Positions 20,527 through 23,718 of a DNA stretch of 23,718 nucleotides are shown here, in pieces (within the stretch, counting starts at the first letter, position 1; every line of letters begins with the position of its first letter). Position numbers and translations under genes: made by a program. The DNA is from a virus, in IMG/VR virus record IMGVR_UViG_3300034374_000222, positions 1 through 23,718 of that record; one strand, given 5' to 3'. A model generated the notes under the pieces. It saw only the letters and a list, made by a program, of their open reading frames with translations. It had not been told where the DNA came from and did no database searches.

Positions 20527-22112
20527 TGCCCAACCATCCTAACTGCTTGCGCCGCTTGCGCTGCTGTATATACATCCTCTTGCTCACTCTGACGCTGCAT
20601 TGCTTGTTGCTCTGCTGCTGCTCGTTCCTGACGCATCTGCGCAACCTCACGGCTAGAACGCAATGTAGTCTTAGGAACGCCAAGGGAATCAGTAACATGT
20701 TTAACCAAACCATCAGGGTCAAGGTGGTCAGTCACTGGCAACGCCTGTGCTAGAGGCAGTAGGATTTCAAGAGCCTGCATAGTGCTGTTAAGACTGCTAG
20801 ACTTTTGCGCACGGGCCAGAGGCGATACATACTCAATATCAATATCTGTTCCTTGCAAAAGCTCAGGAGGGATAGCAAGCATCTCCTCACGCAACATCAA
20901 GGCAAACACACGGTCTACCAAAGGACGCAGCATCTCATTCATCAACCTGCCAAGAACAGGGCCAATGACCCGCATACGCTCTTCTTGCCTTTGCACAACC
21001 TCTGTGGCTGTCATGTTTGGCGCACCGCCGGAAAGAAGCTGGTCAACGTAGAACGCTGAACGAATAGCACCACGGCGTTGCTCTTCCATGCTCAATCCAA
21101 TAGGAATGTTAGCGCCCGTGTTTAGAGGCGTAATCGTATCCCTAGAGCCAGACCTAAAGAAGTTAAGGCCACCAGGCTGTGTGCGGATAGGCATAATAAA
21201 CCCGTCATCAGGGACAAGTAACGGCGGGTCAATCTGTTTCTGGGCCGCTTGGATGATTGTCTTGGACATCAGGTTCAGCATCTTAACATCAGGCAGGGCT
21301 ACCATTGCCGGAGAGCGACCCATGATTTCGCCTGTCGCCTTCAAGAAGCGCGGCACAATATAAGGAAACTCTTGGAAGCCACTCTCTGAAATCATCATGC
21401 TGCTGTTCATACAAATATAGTACGAAGCAAACGGCATGTTCTTGTTGTCTACTTTTGTCGTGTCACGGTCAGCCCGTGGCATAACAACGTGCATGATTTC
21501 TACTTCTTCATCCGGCTTTTTTTCGTGTGTCTTGCGAATAAACTCGCCTACATTCTCAATGCCGAAACGCTGGACAGCTTGTCTTGCTGGCTGCTTATAC
21601 TTGCGGAAGACGGTATCAACTAACCCAAACTGGTTTTCCTGTAGGTAGAACTCTGAAATGTGGCGTGTGCTAAACCGCAACTGGCCCTCATCCATCTCAA
21701 CAAACATGCAGCCTGTGCCAAATACAACTAGGTCTACATACATCTCATGGATTTCAGTCTCAAAGTTTGACTGATTAAAAGCCCTAATCATTCGTGTTGA
21801 TGAGTCTTGCAGCCATTCGCGCACATCATCGTCACGGCCTACATCGGTGTCTTTCATATCAAGATGGAACCAAGGAGTAGCCCCACTCGTCAGCATACCG
21901 TGCAGACTTGCAGACAAAAGGTCTACGGCCTGTAGTGCAGTGCCATCATAGATAAGCTCCATGCGCTTTTCGCCGCGTGACCGTTTCTTAACGATGTCGG
22001 CTTTGCGGGGTAGCATGTAATCCGCAAGCTCTTGGTAATGCGTATCCCAGTTATCTCTGCGGGAAACAATGCTGTTGCCGCGACTAATTAGGCTCTTGGC
22101 TAAATCTTCCAT
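20523..22112 (-). CDS. Portal protein / head-to-tail connector (529 aa)
   Basis: The start MEDLAKSLISRGNSIVSRRD, followed by WDTHYQELADYMLPRKADIV, GEKRMELIYDGTALQAVDLL and ASLHGMLTSGATPWFHLDM, is typical of the podovirus head-tail connector family (PF12236; T7 gp8 has 536 aa). The dodecameric portal is the entry and exit gate of DNA. Later segments include GRSPAMVALPDVKMLNLMSK, PGGLNFFRSG and TATEVVQRQEERMRVIGPVL, which are also characteristic. The C-terminus is Gln/Ala/Glu-rich (about 480-525), probably helical. It follows the 70-aa gene by three bases and overlaps the next gene by four. Confidence 0.94.
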   Translation of the reverse strand: MEDLAKSLISRGNSIVSRRDNWDTHYQELADYMLPRKADIVKKRSRGEKRMELIYDGTALQAVDLLSASLHGMLTSGATPWFHLDMKDTDVGRDDDVREWLQDSSTRMIRAFNQSNFETEIHEMYVDLVVFGTGCMFVEMDEGQLRFSTRHISEFYLQENQFGLVDTVFRKYKQPARQAVQRFGIENVGEFIRKTHEKKPDEEVEIMHVVMPRADRDTTKVDNKNMPFASYYICMNSSMMISESGFQEFPYIVPRFLKATGEIMGRSPAMVALPDVKMLNLMSKTIIQAAQKQIDPPLLVPDDGFIMPIRTQPGGLNFFRSGSRDTITPLNTGANIPIGLSMEEQRRGAIRSAFYVDQLLSGGAPNMTATEVVQRQEERMRVIGPVLGRLMNEMLRPLVDRVFALMLREEMLAIPPELLQGTDIDIEYVSPLARAQKSSSLNSTMQALEILLPLAQALPVTDHLDPDGLVKHVTDSLGVPKTTLRSSREVAQMRQERAAAEQQAMQRQSEQEDVYTAAQAAQAVRMVGQ

Positions 22113-22115
22113 AAG

Positions 22116-22328
22116 TTACCCCAGTAGTGTAGGTGTGCCGCTAGTTGGCATTGTTGTGTCAGAGGCCAATCCAGCAACTATAGTAGAGCCTCTGCCCTTG
22201 CGCTTTAAGCGCTCTTTCTTCAGAGCCTCTTCGGATAGAGCCTCAGCCCTTGCGTAATCAACCTTTGCCGGAGGCTCAGGTGGAGGAGGCGGTGCTGGCA
22301 TAGACGGTGGGCTAAAAAGTGAACTCAT
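22116..22328 (-). CDS. Proline-rich small protein before the portal gene (70 aa)
   Basis: The product opens with MSSLFSPPSMPAPPPPPEPP, has a charged helix (YARAEALSEEALKKERLKRK), and ends GRGSTIVAGLASD ... TPTLLG. The C-terminal pattern '(R/K)-GR-STI--G-----------TLLG' recurs, as I remember, in short proteins between terminase and portal genes of many podoviruses, function unknown. An AGGAGATAAC sequence precedes the ATG. The neighbouring 266-aa protein also ends in an Arg-rich, Gly-rich tail, so the two may belong to a common group. It has no catalytic motif. Confidence 0.7.
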   Translation of the reverse strand: MSSLFSPPSMPAPPPPPEPPAKVDYARAEALSEEALKKERLKRKGRGSTIVAGLASDTTMPTSGTPTLLG

Positions 22329-22337
22329 TGTTATCTC

Positions 22338-23138
22338 CTATACTGTAGGGCGTTTGCCAGTAGAAGATGAGAGTATGCCTTTTTCTTCTACTAAGCCTCC
22401 GCCGCCAAACCTTCTAGTGCGTCTACGCCGTGATTCTTCTGCGGTAAATCCTGTCTGCACATCATCAAGTACAACCTCAGGCGTTACTTCCGGCGTTACC
22501 ACAGGGGTAACATCTGGACGCGGCTCATCGCGCCCAGTAGATAAAATTGTAGGGCTAGGTTTAAAGTCGGTGCGACCTGTGTACGTTCCACCTTTATCAG
22601 TGGTTCCCATGATGCGTCCAGACTTGTCTGTAACGGCTTTTTCCCCTGCAATTAATTTGTCCAGAAGAGTAGACGCCATCTTCTGCCCAGCGACATTAAG
22701 CACGTTAAGTGCTGTTGAACCAACGCCAGGGACAGTAACGCGGCCTTCTGGAAGCTGACCTATGTTTACGCGCCGTGATAAATCTCCAAGACCTTCTGTC
22801 GTTATATCAGTCCTGCCAGCCAATGCCCCTTCTGCCTTAGCTAGTCTGCTGCCAGCTTTGGCTGCTCCTGGTGAAGCCGCGCCTAGTGCAGCTCTAACCG
22901 CACCTGGGCTTATACCGCCAGGGGTCATAGAAGTGGTTGTTTTTACTGTTGCGCCTGTAGGCGTGTACTTTATACCAACCTCCGCACGTTTTGCAGACGC
23001 AGCTTTAGTTACGTCTCTTTGAATCGGTTTAGGCTTAGGAGGCGCTGTCGGCCTAGTGGGTTGCCGTGTCCTTGCCCGTGATTTACCTGCCGTTGGGCGT
23101 GAGTTTCCTCTGCCGCCTCCGCCGCCACCAGAACCCAT
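22338..23138 (-). CDS. Low-complexity basic protein of unknown function (266 aa)
   Basis: The N-terminus is Gly-rich (MGSGGGGGGRGNSRP) and then Arg/Pro/Lys-rich (about 12-45). The middle (about 55-190) is Ala/Gly/Thr-rich with KAEGALAGRTDITTEGLGDL and LNVLNVAGQKMASTLLDKLI. Then comes a Pro/Thr/Val stretch with three VTP units (VTPVVTPEVTPEVV), and at the end RRRRTRRFGGGGLVEEKG with a SSSTGKRPT tail. The chain is mostly disordered-looking and basic. I do not recognise a family; position between an acyltransferase gene and the portal suggests a minor head protein or DNA-binding protein. An AAGGAG lies seven bases before the ATG. Confidence 0.7.
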   Translation of the reverse strand: MGSGGGGGGRGNSRPTAGKSRARTRQPTRPTAPPKPKPIQRDVTKAASAKRAEVGIKYTPTGATVKTTTSMTPGGISPGAVRAALGAASPGAAKAGSRLAKAEGALAGRTDITTEGLGDLSRRVNIGQLPEGRVTVPGVGSTALNVLNVAGQKMASTLLDKLIAGEKAVTDKSGRIMGTTDKGGTYTGRTDFKPSPTILSTGRDEPRPDVTPVVTPEVTPEVVLDDVQTGFTAEESRRRRTRRFGGGGLVEEKGILSSSTGKRPTV

Positions 23139-23139
23139 G

Positions 23140-23559
23140 TCATTTCTCCTTTAACTTATGAAAGCCCAGCTTGCCGGACTCAGTTCTTAGCCAATAGCAA
23201 TCACTATATCCCATTTCTATAAAAATGTCTTTCAAAGACCTAAACCCCTCGACTATGCCTTTGCGACCAGCAAAACAGATAAAATCAATAATCCAAGGAC
23301 TATCGCCATCACCACGCCATGCGCTAGGCGGGAAGATGCCTGTTCGGACATATTCATCAATTTGCTTTTGCTCTGGAAACGCCCAAGTAGCAAACAAATA
23401 CGGAACCTCATCGGCATCTAACCCAAAGATATAATTCCCCATAGCAAGCGGCGGTTCTAAATACATACGCTTATCAGCAAGCGTGTAGTCCGAATGATAA
23501 GGGCTGTACTCCATCATCATGCTTGCAGTCTCATAATGGTGTTCGTTATTTATCATCAT
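23140..23559 (-). CDS. HlyC-like lysine acyltransferase (139 aa)
   Basis: The chain aligns from residue 18 to about 135 with HlyC, the enzyme that moves fatty acyl groups from acyl-ACP onto lysines of RTX toxins. SPYH (19-22) lies on HlyC SPLH with catalytic His23, so His22 is the match. VPYLFATWA (52-60) has Trp59 as HlyC does. AWRGDGDSPWIIDFICFAG (80-98) lies on the HlyC region W-x-SGD-x-x-WFID, giving Trp89 and catalytic Asp92 at the same numbers. The GNAT-like family (PF02794) is usually about 150-170 aa. The start ATG overlaps the terminase stop (ATGA), and a second ATG follows directly. No RTX toxin is seen here, so the target is unknown. Confidence 0.8.
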   Translation of the reverse strand: MMINNEHHYETASMMMEYSPYHSDYTLADKRMYLEPPLAMGNYIFGLDADEVPYLFATWAFPEQKQIDEYVRTGIFPPSAWRGDGDSPWIIDFICFAGRKGIVEGFRSLKDIFIEMGYSDCYWLRTESGKLGFHKLKEK

Positions 23560-23718
23560 AGCGTAAAAGGGTTGTACTCCATTTGCGCAACTTGTTGCGG
23601 AGGTTTGACAAATCGCTGCCTATTCTCAAGGCCAATAGCGAGATACCTAAACGCATCTGCTGCATGGCTTGTGAAATCATGGCGAGGATGGTCTCTAAAC
23701 ATTTTTCTACGTTCATCC
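23556..23718 (-). CDS. Terminase large subunit, C-terminal end (5' part outside window)
   Basis: The last 53 codons and stop of a gene that starts to the right of the window. The visible residues include DERRKMFRDHPRHDF, then SHAADAFRYLAIGLENRQRF, and end QMEYNPFTL. 'H-ADA-RY' near the C-terminus is the last nuclease motif of terminase large subunits, where the Asp binds metal. This enzyme packages DNA into the prohead through the portal encoded a few genes later. The TGA (23556-23558) overlaps the ATG of the acyltransferase gene, so the two are co-translated. Confidence 0.87.
   Translation of the reverse strand, partial: DERRKMFRDHPRHDFTSHAADAFRYLAIGLENRQRFVKPPQQVAQMEYNPFTL

Noticed and set aside
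20501-20722. Minus-strand frame of 73 codons at the end of the portal gene
   Set aside because: It overlaps the Gln/Ala-rich C-terminus of the portal in another frame and has no ribosome site or recognisable motif.
3704-23559. RTX toxin that the HlyC-like enzyme might activate
   Set aside because: I looked for Gly/Asp-rich nonapeptide repeats in the large proteins and found none; the DNDGDALTAGD segment of the fibre is a single short stretch.
1-23718. tRNA genes, CRISPR arrays, integrase, attachment sites, insertion sequences
   Set aside because: No cloverleaf, spaced direct repeats, recombinase motif or transposase was recognised by eye. Genes fill nearly all of the window, leaving no gap above about 45 bases.

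Overview
This window is the virion-structure and lysis half of a tailed bacteriophage with a T7-type (podovirus-like) particle. Almost every gene lies on the minus strand and is read from right to left: terminase, portal, scaffold, capsid, tail tube, internal (ejection) proteins, tail fibre, lysis, small basic proteins. Most neighbours overlap by 1-17 bases or are only a few bases apart, often as ATGA or TAATG junctions. I see no tRNA, integrase, transposase, CRISPR array or ribosomal gene. Several small proteins (a DUF6321-like protein, the KGTYGSK protein, a GERYLP protein, a WSARKAQ protein) are of kinds I remember from marine phages. An uncultured marine phage is therefore my best guess; the host cannot be read from this sequence.

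Head end (23718 to about 17868): the last 53 codons of the terminase large subunit; a 139-residue protein that aligns convincingly with the toxin-activating lysine acyltransferase HlyC, catalytic His and Asp included; two low-complexity proteins (266 and 70 aa); the portal; a Bbp19-like 67-aa protein; the scaffold; a 73-aa protein; the major capsid protein; and a 159-aa putative decoration protein. A strong intrinsic terminator (17834-17861) closes this block. Tail and ejection block (17824 to about 6666): a small PD-(D/E)XK-like protein; tail tubular proteins A and B; a gp13-like GNAT-fold protein; and gp14-, gp15- and gp16-like internal virion proteins, the last divided over two overlapping genes. 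Adsorption block: a 974-aa tail fibre with a T7-type N-terminus, an alanine-rich shaft and a self-cleaving S74 chaperone, followed by a 118-aa DUF7936-like protein.

Lysis and small-protein block (3332 to 111): a 54-aa holin-like protein, several other small membrane proteins (63, 153, 66 and 125 aa), a second PD-(D/E)XK-like protein, an M15-type zinc peptidase that is the likely endolysin, and four very basic small proteins. At the left edge, the end of a plus-strand zinc-ribbon-like gene runs head-on into this operon, and the two stop codons overlap. This marks the border with the oppositely transcribed part of the genome outside the window.

The most unusual item is the HlyC-like acyltransferase between terminase and portal. 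No RTX protoxin was seen here, so its target, possibly a phage or host protein, is unknown. Function calls rest on reading the translations and on remembered family features; no database search was run.
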